Positions 1-9,533 of a stretch of DNA of 64,000 bases are shown piece after piece. Position 1 is the first letter of the stretch. Every line of letters begins with the position of its first letter. A model generated the notes under the pieces. It made no database searches, was not told the DNA's origin, and was given only the letters and a program-made list of their open reading frames with translations. Both the position numbers and the translations under genes were made by a program. Source of the stretch: Alphaproteobacteria bacterium (GTDB lineage: Bacteria; Pseudomonadota; Alphaproteobacteria; Caulobacterales; Aquidulcibacteraceae); assembly GCA_018969015.1 (NCBI GenBank), contig JAGWZE010000020.1:1-64000 (forward strand). Direction: 5' to 3'.

Positions 1-5
1 AAAGA

Positions 6-1688
6 GTGACGGCGCCCTCCCATCCGGCCGCGCGCGCGTTCGCGCAGGCGCGCGGGCTCACCCCGCCCGTGGAAGCCGCGCCGGCGCAGGCGCGCGTGCG
101 CGCGATCGCCGTTCTGCTCGCGGTCGCGTTCGCGCTGATCGGCGCGCGTGCGGTTCAACTTGCACTCGTGGCGCCGCCGGAGGCCAGGCGCGCCGTCGCC
201 GCCGCGCCGGCCGTCAGCCGCGGCGACATCGTGGACCGCAACGGCGTGCTGCTCGCCTCCAGTGTGCCGGCCTTCGTGCTGACGGCCGCGCCGCGCGACG
301 TCGTCGATCCGCAGGCGGCGGCCACGAAGCTGGCGCGCGTGCTGCCCGACCTCGACGTGGCGCAGACGGCGCGTCGCCTCTCGCAGAAGAACCGCGCGCT
401 CGTTCAGTTGCGCCGCGGGCTGACGCCACGCCAGCGCGACGCCATCTTCGAGCTCGCGATCCCCGGCGTATCATTCGGGCCGGACCAGCGGCGGTTTTAT
501 CCGCAAGGCGATCTGGCGGCGCACGTGCTCGGCCAGGTCGACGGCGATCTCGCCGGCGTCGCCGGCGTCGAACACGCGCTCGACGACGCCATTCGCCGCG
601 CCGGCGCCGCGGACCGCGCCGTGCGCCTGTCGCTCGACGTGCGCGTGCAGCATGCGCTCGAAGTTGAACTGCGCCGCGCCGCCGTCACGGCGCGCGCGAA
701 AGGGGGCGCGGGGCTCGTCGTCGACGGCCGCACTGGCGAAGTTCTGGCGCTCGCCTCGTATCCGACGCCCGACGCCAACACGCCCTGGCGGCTCGACGAC
801 GCCTCCCGGTTCAACCGCGCCGCCGCCGCCGTCTACGAGATGGGCTCGACGATGAAGCCGTTCACCTATGCGCAGGCGCTCGATCTCGGCCTGACATCCG
901 CCGGCGCGCGCATCGAGACCACGCCGCTGACGGTGAACGACGTCACGCTCAAGGACCACCACCCGCTCCAGGGCCCCGTGACGCTCGAAGAGGCGCTGGC
1001 GAAATCCTCCAACGTCGCCGCGGCGCGCCTGGCGCTCGCCACCGGCGCGGTGCGCCAGAAGGCGATGTTCGACAAGCTGGGGCTCATGCGGCGCAGCGAA
1101 ATCGAGCTCACCGAAAGCGCCAAGCCGTTGGCCGCGCCGCCGGCCGGGCAGGTGACCGTCGCGGTGCTCGGCTACGGGCATGGTCTTGCGATCTCGGCCG
1201 CCGCGCTCGCGGGCGCCTACACCGTGTTCGCCAATCACGGCGCGCGGGCGCCGCTCACGCTGCTCGCCCGTGTCGACGCGCCCGCGCTGGAGCCGGTGTT
1301 TTCGCCGCGCGCCACCGCGTCCGTGGTGCAGATGATGCGCGCCGTCGTCGAAACCGGAACCGGAGCCGCCGCGCGCGCCGATGCCGGCGGGATCGACCTG
1401 ATCGGCAAGACCGGCACGGCGGAAAAACCGACCTCGCCGGGCGGCGAATACGACACGGATCGCATGCTCTCGTCGTTCGTGGGCATGTTTCCGGGCGCCG
1501 ATCCCCGCTATGTCGTGGTTCTGGCGCTTGACGAGCCCGAGCGGACGCCGGAAACGGGCGGCGAAGCGACGGGCGGCGCCGTCGCCGCGCCGGCCGTCGG
1601 GCGGCTCGTGACGCGCATTGCGCCGATGCTCGACCCGGCGGCGCCGAAGCCGGCGCCGGCCAAGGGCGCGGGAGTGACCACACCGTGA
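6..1688 (+). CDS. ftsI: Peptidoglycan D,D-transpeptidase FtsI (PBP3)
   Basis: Class B penicillin-binding protein that cross-links septal peptidoglycan in the periplasm as part of the divisome. The 560-residue product has a short cytoplasmic tail, one membrane segment at about residues 32-55, a dimerisation region, and a C-terminal transpeptidase domain with all three active-site motifs: S281-T-M-K284, S334-S-N336 and K468-T-G. It starts with GTG at base 6, and the TGA at 7-9 inside that start could be the stop of an upstream gene such as ftsL (inference). It is the first gene of the dcw run and overlaps murE by 4 bases. An earlier start outside the window cannot be excluded. Confidence 0.95.
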   Translation: MTAPSHPAARAFAQARGLTPPVEAAPAQARVRAIAVLLAVAFALIGARAVQLALVAPPEARRAVAAAPAVSRGDIVDRNGVLLASSVPAFVLTAAPRDVVDPQAAATKLARVLPDLDVAQTARRLSQKNRALVQLRRGLTPRQRDAIFELAIPGVSFGPDQRRFYPQGDLAAHVLGQVDGDLAGVAGVEHALDDAIRRAGAADRAVRLSLDVRVQHALEVELRRAAVTARAKGGAGLVVDGRTGEVLALASYPTPDANTPWRLDDASRFNRAAAAVYEMGSTMKPFTYAQALDLGLTSAGARIETTPLTVNDVTLKDHHPLQGPVTLEEALAKSSNVAAARLALATGAVRQKAMFDKLGLMRRSEIELTESAKPLAAPPAGQVTVAVLGYGHGLAISAAALAGAYTVFANHGARAPLTLLARVDAPALEPVFSPRATASVVQMMRAVVETGTGAAARADAGGIDLIGKTGTAEKPTSPGGEYDTDRMLSSFVGMFPGADPRYVVVLALDEPERTPETGGEATGGAVAAPAVGRLVTRIAPMLDPAAPKPAPAKGAGVTTP

Positions 1689-3142
1689 AGCTCAACGACC
1701 TGTTCCCCGAAGCCAATCTCGGCGCCGACGGCGCCCTCGAGATCACGGGCCTGACCGCCGACAGCCGCCGCGTGCAACCGGGCTTCGTGTTCGCCGCGCT
1801 CGCGGGCTCGGCCACGCATGGGCGCGACTACGTGGCCGCCGCCAAGGCCGCGGGCGCCATGGCCGTCCTCTCCGCCGGCGACCTTTCCGAAGCGCCGGGC
1901 GTCGCGCACGTCGTCGCCGCCGAGCCGCGCTTGGCGTTCGCCCACGCGGCGGCGCGCTTCTACCCGCGCCAGCCTGAACAGGTCGCCGCAGTCACCGGCA
2001 CCAACGGCAAAAGCTCGACGGTGGATTTCCTGCGCCAGATCTGGACGCATGCCGGCCTGCGCGCAGCGAGCCTCGGCACGCTCGGCGCCATCGGACCGCG
2101 CGGCGCCGTCGATCTCGGCCACACCACGCCCGATCCCGTCGCCATCCACGCCACGCTCCAGGCGCTCGCCGACGATGGCGTGACGCATGCGGCGATGGAG
2201 GCGTCGAGCCACGGCCTGCACCAGCATCGCCTCGACGGGGTGCGGCTCTCGGTGGGCGCGTTCACGAACCTCACGCAGGACCACCTCGACTATCACGGCA
2301 CGATGGACGCCTACCGCGCGGCCAAGCTACGCCTGTGGGACCTTCTGGCGCCGGGCGCGCCGGCCGTCGTCAACGCCGACGCCATCGAAGCCGCGAAGTT
2401 CGAAGCCGGCGCGCGTGCGCGCGGTCTCACGCTGATCGGCTGCGGGTGGCGTGCGGGCGCCGATGGGCTGAAGATCGCGGAAATCTGGCCGCGCGCGAAC
2501 GGCCAGCGCCTCGATCTGCACTGGCGCGGCACGAGCGTGCTCGTGGAGCTGCCGCTGATCGGCGAATTCCAGGCGCTCAACGCCGTCACCGCCGCCGCGA
2601 TGGCGCTTGCCGGCGGTGCTTCGCCCGATACCGTGTGGGCCGGGCTCGAGCGCCTCAAGCCGGTGAAAGGCCGCATCGAGCATGTCGGCGCCACGAAGGA
2701 CGGCGCGCACGTGTTCGTGGACTACGCCCACACCGCCGACGGCCTCGACGTGCTGCTGCGCGCTGCGCGCCCGCACGCGCCGGGCCGCATCGTGCTCGTA
2801 TTCGGCTGCGGCGGCGATCGCGACGCGGGCAAGCGTCCGAAGATGGGCGCCGTCGCGCAGCGGCACGCCGACATCGTCATCGTCACCGACGACAATCCGC
2901 GCTCGGAAGATCCCGCCGCGATCCGCGCCCAGGTGCTCGCCGGCTGCCCCGGCGCGCACGAGATCGGCGATCGCCGCGCGGCGATCGATCACGCGGTGGG
3001 CCTGCTGAAGCCCGGCGACGCGCTGCTGATCGCCGGTAAGGGCCACGAAACCGGCCAGATCATCAAGGGCGTCGTCCATCCGTTCTCGGATCAGGACGTC
3101 GCGCGCGCCGCGCTGACGGCGCTGGGAGGTCGTCATGAATGA
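1685..3142 (+). CDS. murE: UDP-MurNAc-L-Ala-D-Glu:meso-DAP ligase MurE
   Basis: Cytoplasmic ATP-dependent ligase that adds the third amino acid to the peptidoglycan stem peptide. The 485-residue protein shows the Mur-ligase order: N-terminal UDP-binding domain, central ATPase with P-loop GTNGKSST near residue 105, and C-terminal ligase domain. The specificity motif D403-N-P-R406 is the form associated with meso-diaminopimelate rather than lysine, so a DAP-type wall is expected. The GTG start overlaps the ftsI stop (GTGA), and the end overlaps murF by 8 bases, consistent with coupled translation. Confidence 0.95.
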   Translation: MKLNDLFPEANLGADGALEITGLTADSRRVQPGFVFAALAGSATHGRDYVAAAKAAGAMAVLSAGDLSEAPGVAHVVAAEPRLAFAHAAARFYPRQPEQVAAVTGTNGKSSTVDFLRQIWTHAGLRAASLGTLGAIGPRGAVDLGHTTPDPVAIHATLQALADDGVTHAAMEASSHGLHQHRLDGVRLSVGAFTNLTQDHLDYHGTMDAYRAAKLRLWDLLAPGAPAVVNADAIEAAKFEAGARARGLTLIGCGWRAGADGLKIAEIWPRANGQRLDLHWRGTSVLVELPLIGEFQALNAVTAAAMALAGGASPDTVWAGLERLKPVKGRIEHVGATKDGAHVFVDYAHTADGLDVLLRAARPHAPGRIVLVFGCGGDRDAGKRPKMGAVAQRHADIVIVTDDNPRSEDPAAIRAQVLAGCPGAHEIGDRRAAIDHAVGLLKPGDALLIAGKGHETGQIIKGVVHPFSDQDVARAALTALGGRHE

Positions 3143-4550
3143 CGGACTCGTCTCGCGCGCCCTGTGGTCCGCCGAGGATGCGGCGCTCGCGACCGGCGGG
3201 CGTCTCGTCGGCGCCGACAGCTGGATCGCCACGGGCGTGGCGATCGACACCCGCACGCTGCAGCCCGGCGATCTGTTCGTCGCCCTGAAGGACCAGCGCG
3301 ACGGCCATGACTTCCTCGCAGACGCCTTCGCCAAGGGGGCCGCCGCCGCGCTCGTCTCGCGGGGCGATCTCGCGGAGGGGGCGGGCGGACCGACGCTGGT
3401 GGTGGGCGACACGCTCGAAGGCCTGCGCGGGCTTGCGCGCAGCGCCCGCAACCGCACCACCGCGCGCTGCTGCGCCATCACCGGCTCGGTGGGCAAAACC
3501 AGCGTGAAGGAAGCGCTCGCCGCGTGCCTTGCGCCGTCGGGCCGCACGCACCACGCGGTGAAGAGTTTCAACAACCATATCGGCGTGCCGCTGACGCTCG
3601 CGCGCATGCCCGCCGACTCCGAGTTCGCGGTGTTCGAGATCGGCATGAACAATCGCGGCGAGATCGCGCCGCTGGTCGAACTCGCCGCGCCGCACGTGGC
3701 GATCATCACCACGGTTGCGCCGGTCCATATCGAAAACCTCGGCTCGCTCGAAGCGATCGCCGACGAGAAGGCCGACATCTACACCGGTCTCACGCGCGAC
3801 GGGGTCTCCCTCGTGCCGGCCGAGGCGCCGCATCTGGATCGGCTGCTGCGCGTCGCCGAGCGCTATGGCGCCGCGACGCTGCTGTTCGGTCGCAGCCCCG
3901 AGTGCGACTCGCGCTTGCTGTCGTTCGAGGTCGGGCCCAACGGCTCGGACGCGACCGCCGACATTCTCGGCAAGCCAATCAAGTACCGCGTCGGCGCGCC
4001 CGGCGCGCAGTGGGCCACGAACTCGCTCGCGGCCCTGACCGCCGCGGCCCTCATGGGCGGGGATCTCGACGCCGCGATCGAGGCGATGGCGCGCCTCGAA
4101 CCGGCCGAAGGGCGGGGGCGCGCGCGCCCCGTCCAGACGCCGGCCGGCGCCTTCACGCTCGTGGACGACGCCTACAACGCCAGCCCCGTCTCGGTGGCGG
4201 CCGCGCTCGACACCCTGTCGCGCCGCCCCGTGGGCGCGAACGGGCGGCGCATCGCTATGCTGGGCGACATGCTCGAACTCGGTCCGGACGAGGCCGCCTA
4301 CCATGCCGGACTTGCGGCGCCGATTGCGGCCGCGGGCGTCGATCTGGTGTTCTGCGCCGGGCCGCGCATGCGGGCTCTGTGGGACGCGCTTCCCGCCGAA
4401 CGTCGGGGCGGCTATGCCGAAGACGCCGACTCGTTGGCTCCAGTCGCCGCTGGGGCCGTGCGCGCCGGCGACGTGGTCTTGGTCAAGGGCTCGAACGGGT
4501 CCCGCATGGCGCGCGTCGTCGCTGCGCTTGCGGCGCTTGGCGCGGACTGA
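3135..4550 (+). CDS. murF: UDP-MurNAc-tripeptide D-Ala-D-Ala ligase MurF
   Basis: Adds the D-Ala-D-Ala dipeptide (made by Ddl, encoded downstream) to UDP-MurNAc-tripeptide in the cytoplasm. The 471-residue product has the Mur-ligase N-terminal domain, an ATP-binding P-loop [11 protein letters not shown] around residue 117, and a C-terminal Mur ligase domain containing the DDAYNASP motif. It starts with ATG inside the last codons of murE and is followed after 14 bases by mraY, preserving the usual murE-murF-mraY order. Confidence 0.95.
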   Translation: MNDGLVSRALWSAEDAALATGGRLVGADSWIATGVAIDTRTLQPGDLFVALKDQRDGHDFLADAFAKGAAAALVSRGDLAEGAGGPTLVVGDTLEGLRGLARSARNRTTARCCAITGSVGKTSVKEALAACLAPSGRTHHAVKSFNNHIGVPLTLARMPADSEFAVFEIGMNNRGEIAPLVELAAPHVAIITTVAPVHIENLGSLEAIADEKADIYTGLTRDGVSLVPAEAPHLDRLLRVAERYGAATLLFGRSPECDSRLLSFEVGPNGSDATADILGKPIKYRVGAPGAQWATNSLAALTAAALMGGDLDAAIEAMARLEPAEGRGRARPVQTPAGAFTLVDDAYNASPVSVAAALDTLSRRPVGANGRRIAMLGDMLELGPDEAAYHAGLAAPIAAAGVDLVFCAGPRMRALWDALPAERRGGYAEDADSLAPVAAGAVRAGDVVLVKGSNGSRMARVVAALAALGAD

Positions 4551-4564
4551 AGGGAAGCCAGCTT

Positions 4565-5707
4565 ATGCTGCAGTTGCTGAGCCAGTTTAGCCACGAGTTC
4601 CAGCCCTTCAATCTGTTCACGTACATCACGTTCCGCACGTTCGGCGCGATGGTGACGTCGCTGTTCATCGCCTTCCTGATCGGCAAGCCGTTGATCGACT
4701 GGCTGCGCGTGAAGCAGGGCAAGGGCCAGCCGATCCGCGAGGACGGCCCGCAGACTCACCTTCTGACCAAGAAGGGCACTCCCACCATGGGGGGCTTCAT
4801 CATCCTGATCAGCCTCGCGATCTCGACGCTGCTCTGGGCCGATCTGACGAACCCGTATGTCTGGGCCGTCGCGCTCGTGACGTTCGGGTTCGGCGCCATC
4901 GGCTTCATCGACGATTTCGCGAAGGTGACGAAGCAGAAGGCCGACGGCCTCTCCGGCCGCATCCGCCTTGCGGGCGAGTTCGTGATCGCGCTGATCGCCG
5001 CGATCATCATGGTCTGGGCCCAGTGGGCGACCGATCCCGATCTGCGCGCCGTCGGCGCGCCGTTCTTCGACGTGCTGCGCCATGGCGGCGACATCACCTC
5101 CGTCGCCGTGCCGTTCGTGAAGAGCTTCATGATCCCGCTCGGCGCGTTCTTCTTCGTGTTCGCGATGCTGGTCATCGTCGGCGCCGGCAACGCCGTGAAC
5201 TTCACCGACGGCCTCGACGGCCTCGCGATCGTGCCGGTGATGATCGCGGGCGCGTCGTTCGGCTTCATCGCCTATCTCGTCGGCCATGTGAAATTCGCGG
5301 ACTATCTGCAGATCCACCATGTCCGCGGCGTGGCGGAGCTGTCCGTGATGCTCGGCGCGCTGCTCGGCTCGGCGCTGGGGTTCCTCTGGTACAACGCGCC
5401 GCCGGCGCGCGTGTTCATGGGCGACACCGGCTCGCTGGCGCTCGGCGGCATGCTCGGCGCCGTCGCGGTGGCGACGAAGCACGAGATCGTCCTTGCGATC
5501 ATCGGCGGCCTGTTCGTGGCCGAGGCGCTGTCCGTGATCATCCAGGTCCTGTGGTTCAAGGCGACCGGCAAACGCGTGTTCCTGATGGCGCCGATCCACC
5601 ACCATTTCGAGAAGCTCGGCTGGGCGGAGCCGACGATCGTGATCCGCTTCTGGATCGTGTCGACGATCTTCGCCCTGATGGGCCTCGCAACGCTGAAACT
5701 GCGCTAG
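4565..5707 (+). CDS. mraY: Phospho-MurNAc-pentapeptide transferase MraY
   Basis: Integral inner-membrane enzyme that transfers phospho-MurNAc-pentapeptide to undecaprenyl phosphate, forming lipid I. The 380-residue protein has about ten hydrophobic helices and the family's cytoplasmic motifs: KKGTPTMGG, an aspartate pair in [17 protein letters not shown], and APIHHHFE near the C terminus. The start was placed at ATG 4565, preceded by a GGGA-type ribosome site. The frame stays open well upstream across murF, but that stretch is an out-of-frame shadow. It is followed by a gap of about 100 bases before murD. Confidence 0.94.
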   Translation: MLQLLSQFSHEFQPFNLFTYITFRTFGAMVTSLFIAFLIGKPLIDWLRVKQGKGQPIREDGPQTHLLTKKGTPTMGGFIILISLAISTLLWADLTNPYVWAVALVTFGFGAIGFIDDFAKVTKQKADGLSGRIRLAGEFVIALIAAIIMVWAQWATDPDLRAVGAPFFDVLRHGGDITSVAVPFVKSFMIPLGAFFFVFAMLVIVGAGNAVNFTDGLDGLAIVPVMIAGASFGFIAYLVGHVKFADYLQIHHVRGVAELSVMLGALLGSALGFLWYNAPPARVFMGDTGSLALGGMLGAVAVATKHEIVLAIIGGLFVAEALSVIIQVLWFKATGKRVFLMAPIHHHFEKLGWAEPTIVIRFWIVSTIFALMGLATLKLR

Positions 5708-5808
5708 AGCAGGGCGCGCCGGCCCGTCGATTTCAGACGTGTCGGTGAATCGTGCTTTGCACGGCGGAACGATGGTTCGGCCATGGCGGCCGGCGGGGAG
5801 ACGCACGC

Positions 5809-7224
5809 GTGATTCGCATCACGGAATTCGCCGGACGCGACGTCGCGATCTTCGGGCTCGCGCGCACGGGCCTCGCCGCCGCCAAGGCGCTGTTGGCCGG
5901 CGGCGCCCGCGTGCATGCCTGGGACGACGGCGAGGCCGCCCGCGCCGCCGCCGAAGCCGAGGGCGTGCCGCTCTCCGACATCAACGCCCGCGATTGGCGC
6001 GCCTTCGCCGCGCTGATCCTTTCGCCGGGCATTCCGCTGCACTATCCGCGGCCGCATCGCGTCGTCGAACTCGCCCGCGCCGTCGGCGTGCCGGTGATGG
6101 GCGACGTGGAGTTGTTCGCGCGCGCGCTCGCCGCCTTGCCCGCCGCCGCCCGGCCGAAGGTCGTCGGCGTCACGGGCACGAACGGCAAGTCCACCACCAC
6201 CGCCCTGATCGGCCACATCCTCAAGGCCGGCGGCAAGGACACGCGCGTCGGCGGCAATATCGGCCATGCCGTGCTCGATCTTGCGCCGCTGCACGCGGGC
6301 GCGGTCTATGTGCTGGAGTTGTCCTCGTATCAGCTCGATCTGGTCGAGACGCTGCGCTGCGACGCCGCCGTGTTCTTGAACCTCACGCCCGACCATCTCG
6401 AGCGCCACGGGACGATGGCGAACTATCTCGCCGCCAAGAAGCGCATCTTCGCCAACCAGGGCGCGGGCGACTGGGCGGTGGTCGGCGTCGACACGCCCGA
6501 CACCGCCGCCACCTGCACGAGCCTCGTCGCCGCCGGCGCACGGCGCGTGGTGCCGATCTCGGCGAGCCAGGCGATCGGCCGCGGCGTATGCGCCCTCAAC
6601 GGCGTGATCTACGACGCGCTCGACGGTCGCGCGGAGCGCACCGTCGATCTCACCGGCGCGCCGGCGTTGCAGGGGCGGCACAACGGCCAGAACGCCGCCG
6701 CCGCCTATGCCGTCGCACGCGCGTTCGGGCTTTCGCCGCGCGAGATCGCCGAGGCGATGGCGACGTTCCCGGGCCTGCCGCACCGCATGGAGGCGGCGGG
6801 CGTCGTCGCCGGCGTGCGCTTCGTCAATGACAGCAAGGCCACGAACGCCGATTCTACCGCGCAGGCGCTTGCGGTCTATCCGCGCGTGCGCTGGATCGCG
6901 GGCGGCGTCGCCAAGTCCGGCGGGATCGAGAGCCTCGCGCCGTTCTTCCCGAAAATGGCCGGCGCCTATCTGTTCGGCGAAGCCGCGCCGATGTTCGCCG
7001 AGACGCTCGCCGGCGCCGTGCCGACGCAACGCTTCGACGATCTCGCCGGGGCCGTCGTCGCCGCATTCACCGACGCACGAACCAGCGGCGAAGCCGATCC
7101 CGTCGTGCTGTTCTCTCCGGCCTGCGCATCGTTCGACCAGTTCCGCGACTACGAACATCGGGGCGCGGTCTTCAAGCAGATCGTGGCGGCCCTCGGCGAG
7201 GCCGGCGAACGGGCCATCGCGTGA
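5809..7224 (+). CDS. murD: UDP-MurNAc-L-alanine:D-glutamate ligase MurD
   Basis: Cytoplasmic Mur ligase that adds D-glutamate to UDP-MurNAc-L-Ala. The 471-residue product begins with a Rossmann-like UDP-binding domain (FGLARTG), followed by the P-loop GVTGTNGKSTTT near residue 120 and the C-terminal ligase domain with the NDSKATN motif. The GTG at 5809 was chosen because CGGGGAG lies about eight bases upstream and family alignment begins there; an in-frame codon at 5752 would add 19 atypical residues. It ends in a GTGA overlap with ftsW. Confidence 0.93.
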   Translation: MIRITEFAGRDVAIFGLARTGLAAAKALLAGGARVHAWDDGEAARAAAEAEGVPLSDINARDWRAFAALILSPGIPLHYPRPHRVVELARAVGVPVMGDVELFARALAALPAAARPKVVGVTGTNGKSTTTALIGHILKAGGKDTRVGGNIGHAVLDLAPLHAGAVYVLELSSYQLDLVETLRCDAAVFLNLTPDHLERHGTMANYLAAKKRIFANQGAGDWAVVGVDTPDTAATCTSLVAAGARRVVPISASQAIGRGVCALNGVIYDALDGRAERTVDLTGAPALQGRHNGQNAAAAYAVARAFGLSPREIAEAMATFPGLPHRMEAAGVVAGVRFVNDSKATNADSTAQALAVYPRVRWIAGGVAKSGGIESLAPFFPKMAGAYLFGEAAPMFAETLAGAVPTQRFDDLAGAVVAAFTDARTSGEADPVVLFSPACASFDQFRDYEHRGAVFKQIVAALGEAGERAIA

Positions 7225-8345
7225 CGGCCGCGGGCGCGCTTCGCCGCCAGGGACTGGGCGGCTTTGATCGCCCGATGCTCGCCGCCGCGGGCGTCCTTCT
7301 CGCGGCGGGGCTCGTGCTCTCGCTGGCGGCAAGCCCCGCCATCGCCGACCGCATGCAGGCCGGCGGGGAGTTTTACTTCGTGTGGCGCCACGCGGCGTTC
7401 GCGGTCGCGGCCGTCGTGGCGTGCGCCGGCTGCGCGCTGCTTTCGCCCACGGGCGTGCGTCGCTTCGGCGTGGTTCTGTTCGCCATTGGCCTTCTGCTGC
7501 TGCTCGTTACGCCGCTGATTGGGGCGGAGGTGAAGGGCGCCCAGCGCTGGATCCGGGTGGGCGCGGTGGGGCTGCAGCCGTCCGAGTTCGTCAAGCCGGC
7601 GCTGATCGTCACGGCCGCCTGGATGCTCTCCGAGCGGCTGCGATCCCCGGGCTTCCCCGCGCTGCGCATCGTTGGCGCGCTTTATGCCGTATGCGCCGTG
7701 CTGCTCGTCGCCCAGCCCGACATCGGTCAGACGCTGCTGATCGGCGCGACGCTCGCCATCCTCGTCTTCATGGCCGGCGTGTCGTGGGTGTGGATCGTCG
7801 CCGCGGCGATCGTCGGCGCGTTGATCTTCGCCGCCGCCTATGCCGGCTTTCCGCATGTGCAGGCGCGCGTGGATGCGTTTCTCCATCCCGGCGGCCCGGG
7901 CTACCAGGTCGGGCGTGCGCTGGAGGCGATCCAGTCCGGCGGGCTGCTGGGGCGCGGTCCGGGCGAGGGGGTGGTGAAGGACCGGCTGCCCGACGCCCAT
8001 GCCGATTTCGTCTACGCCGTCGCCGCCGAAGAGTTCGGGATCCTCGCCTCCGTCGGGCTCGTGGCGCTGTATGGCGTCATCGTCTGGCGCGGTCTCGTGC
8101 GTGCGGCGCGGGTCGTCGATCCGTTCGCGCAATTGGCCGCCGCCGGACTTTTCGTCTTGTTCGGCCTGCAGGCTTTGGTGCATGTGGCGGTCAATCTGTC
8201 GCTCGCGCCGGCCAAAGGCATGACCTTGCCGCTGGTGTCTTATGGCGGATCGTCGATGATCGGGTCTGGCGTGACGCTCGGACTGGCCTTGGCGCTGGTG
8301 CGGGCGCGGCCAGGGGCGCTGCTCTACGAGAAGGACGCCGCATGA
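7221..8345 (+). CDS. ftsW: SEDS peptidoglycan glycosyltransferase FtsW
   Basis: Polytopic inner-membrane SEDS protein that polymerises septal glycan strands together with FtsI. The 374-residue protein has roughly ten membrane helices and family landmarks such as GAQRWIRVG, QPSEFVKPA, AQPDIGQT and a conserved C-terminal stretch with PLVSYGGSS. It overlaps murD (GTGA) and murG (ATGA) by 4 bases each, so it sits inside a translationally coupled string. The position in the dcw cluster supports FtsW rather than its elongation paralogue RodA. Confidence 0.94.
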   Translation: MTAAGALRRQGLGGFDRPMLAAAGVLLAAGLVLSLAASPAIADRMQAGGEFYFVWRHAAFAVAAVVACAGCALLSPTGVRRFGVVLFAIGLLLLLVTPLIGAEVKGAQRWIRVGAVGLQPSEFVKPALIVTAAWMLSERLRSPGFPALRIVGALYAVCAVLLVAQPDIGQTLLIGATLAILVFMAGVSWVWIVAAAIVGALIFAAAYAGFPHVQARVDAFLHPGGPGYQVGRALEAIQSGGLLGRGPGEGVVKDRLPDAHADFVYAVAAEEFGILASVGLVALYGVIVWRGLVRAARVVDPFAQLAAAGLFVLFGLQALVHVAVNLSLAPAKGMTLPLVSYGGSSMIGSGVTLGLALALVRARPGALLYEKDAA

Positions 8346-9448
8346 CCACGCCGCGCACCGTCTTGATCGCCGCTGGCGGCACGGGCGGGCACCTCTTTCC
8401 CGCCGCGGCCTTCGCGGAAGAGATGCGCGCGCGGGGCTGGCGCGTGGCGCTCATGACCGACGCGCGCGGCCGCATGTACGCCGCCAAATTCCCTGCCGAT
8501 ACGATCGAGGACGTGCCCGCCGCCACGTTCAGCGGCGTCAACCCGGTCAAGGCGCTCTCGGCGGCGATCAAGATCGCGCGCGGCGTGCGCGCGGCGCGGG
8601 CCCGGCTGAAGGTGCTGCAGCCGTCGATCGTCGCCGGCTTCGGCGGCTATCCGTCCCTGCCGGCGCTGTGGGCCGCGCGCGGGCTGGGCGTGCCGATCCT
8701 GATCCACGAACAGAACGCCGTGCTCGGCCGCGTGAACCGCTTCTTCGCCGGCTCGGCCGCCGTGATCGCGTGCGGCTTCGACCGGCTCGACCTGCTCCCC
8801 GCCAGCGCGGCGGAGCGCAAGGTCGTGGTCGGCAATCCCGTGCGCGCGCCGATCCGCGCCGTACGCGACCAGCCGTTCCCCACCGCCGCGCCGGGCGAGC
8901 CGCTGCGCGTGCTGATCATCGGCGGCAGCCAGGGCGCCCGCATCCTCGGCGATGTTGTGCCCGCCGCCGTTGCGCGGCTGCCGGACGATCTGCGCCGCCG
9001 TGTCATGATCGAGCAGCAGGTGCGGGAAGAGCAGGTCGCCGCGGTGACGCGCGCCTATGCGGCGCTCGACGTGCGGGCCGACATCGCGCCCTTCTTCACC
9101 GACATGGCCGACCGGTACGCGCGCGCGCATCTCGTCATCGCGCGCTCGGGCGCGTCGTCGGCCACCGAGATCGCCGTCGTCGGCCGGCCGGCGATCTTCG
9201 TGCCGCTGGCGATCGCTGCCGACGACCACCAGACCGCGAACGCCGAGGCGCTCACCGCCATTTCCGCCGCCGACGCCGTGCCCGAGAAAGAATTCACCGC
9301 CGACACGCTCGCGCATCTGCTCGCCGTGCGCCTCTCGGATCCGCACGATCTTGCGGTGCGCGGCGCCGCCGCCCGCGCGGCCGGCAAGCCCGACGCCGCC
9401 AAGACGCTGGCCGACATCGCCGAACAGGCCGCCTGGGCGGGGCGGTGA
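8342..9448 (+). CDS. murG: Lipid II synthase (GlcNAc transferase) MurG
   Basis: Peripheral membrane glycosyltransferase that adds GlcNAc to lipid I, giving lipid II. The 368-residue GT28 protein carries the N-terminal glycine loop GGTGGHLFPA, a second glycine-rich loop GGSQGAR in the C-terminal half, and the donor-binding region with RSGASSATE and DDHQTANA. It starts with ATG 8342 overlapping the ftsW stop. After its stop there is an 85-base gap, and the run is then broken by a DUF885 gene before murC. Confidence 0.95.
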   Translation: MTTPRTVLIAAGGTGGHLFPAAAFAEEMRARGWRVALMTDARGRMYAAKFPADTIEDVPAATFSGVNPVKALSAAIKIARGVRAARARLKVLQPSIVAGFGGYPSLPALWAARGLGVPILIHEQNAVLGRVNRFFAGSAAVIACGFDRLDLLPASAAERKVVVGNPVRAPIRAVRDQPFPTAAPGEPLRVLIIGGSQGARILGDVVPAAVARLPDDLRRRVMIEQQVREEQVAAVTRAYAALDVRADIAPFFTDMADRYARAHLVIARSGASSATEIAVVGRPAIFVPLAIAADDHQTANAEALTAISAADAVPEKEFTADTLAHLLAVRLSDPHDLAVRGAAARAAGKPDAAKTLADIAEQAAWAGR

Positions 9449-9533
9449 GCCGCCACGCGGCTCTCGCCAAGCCGCGCGCGCGCCAGTATCGTCCCGGCCG
9501 ATCCGGATCCGTCCCGACTTTTGGGGGTCAATC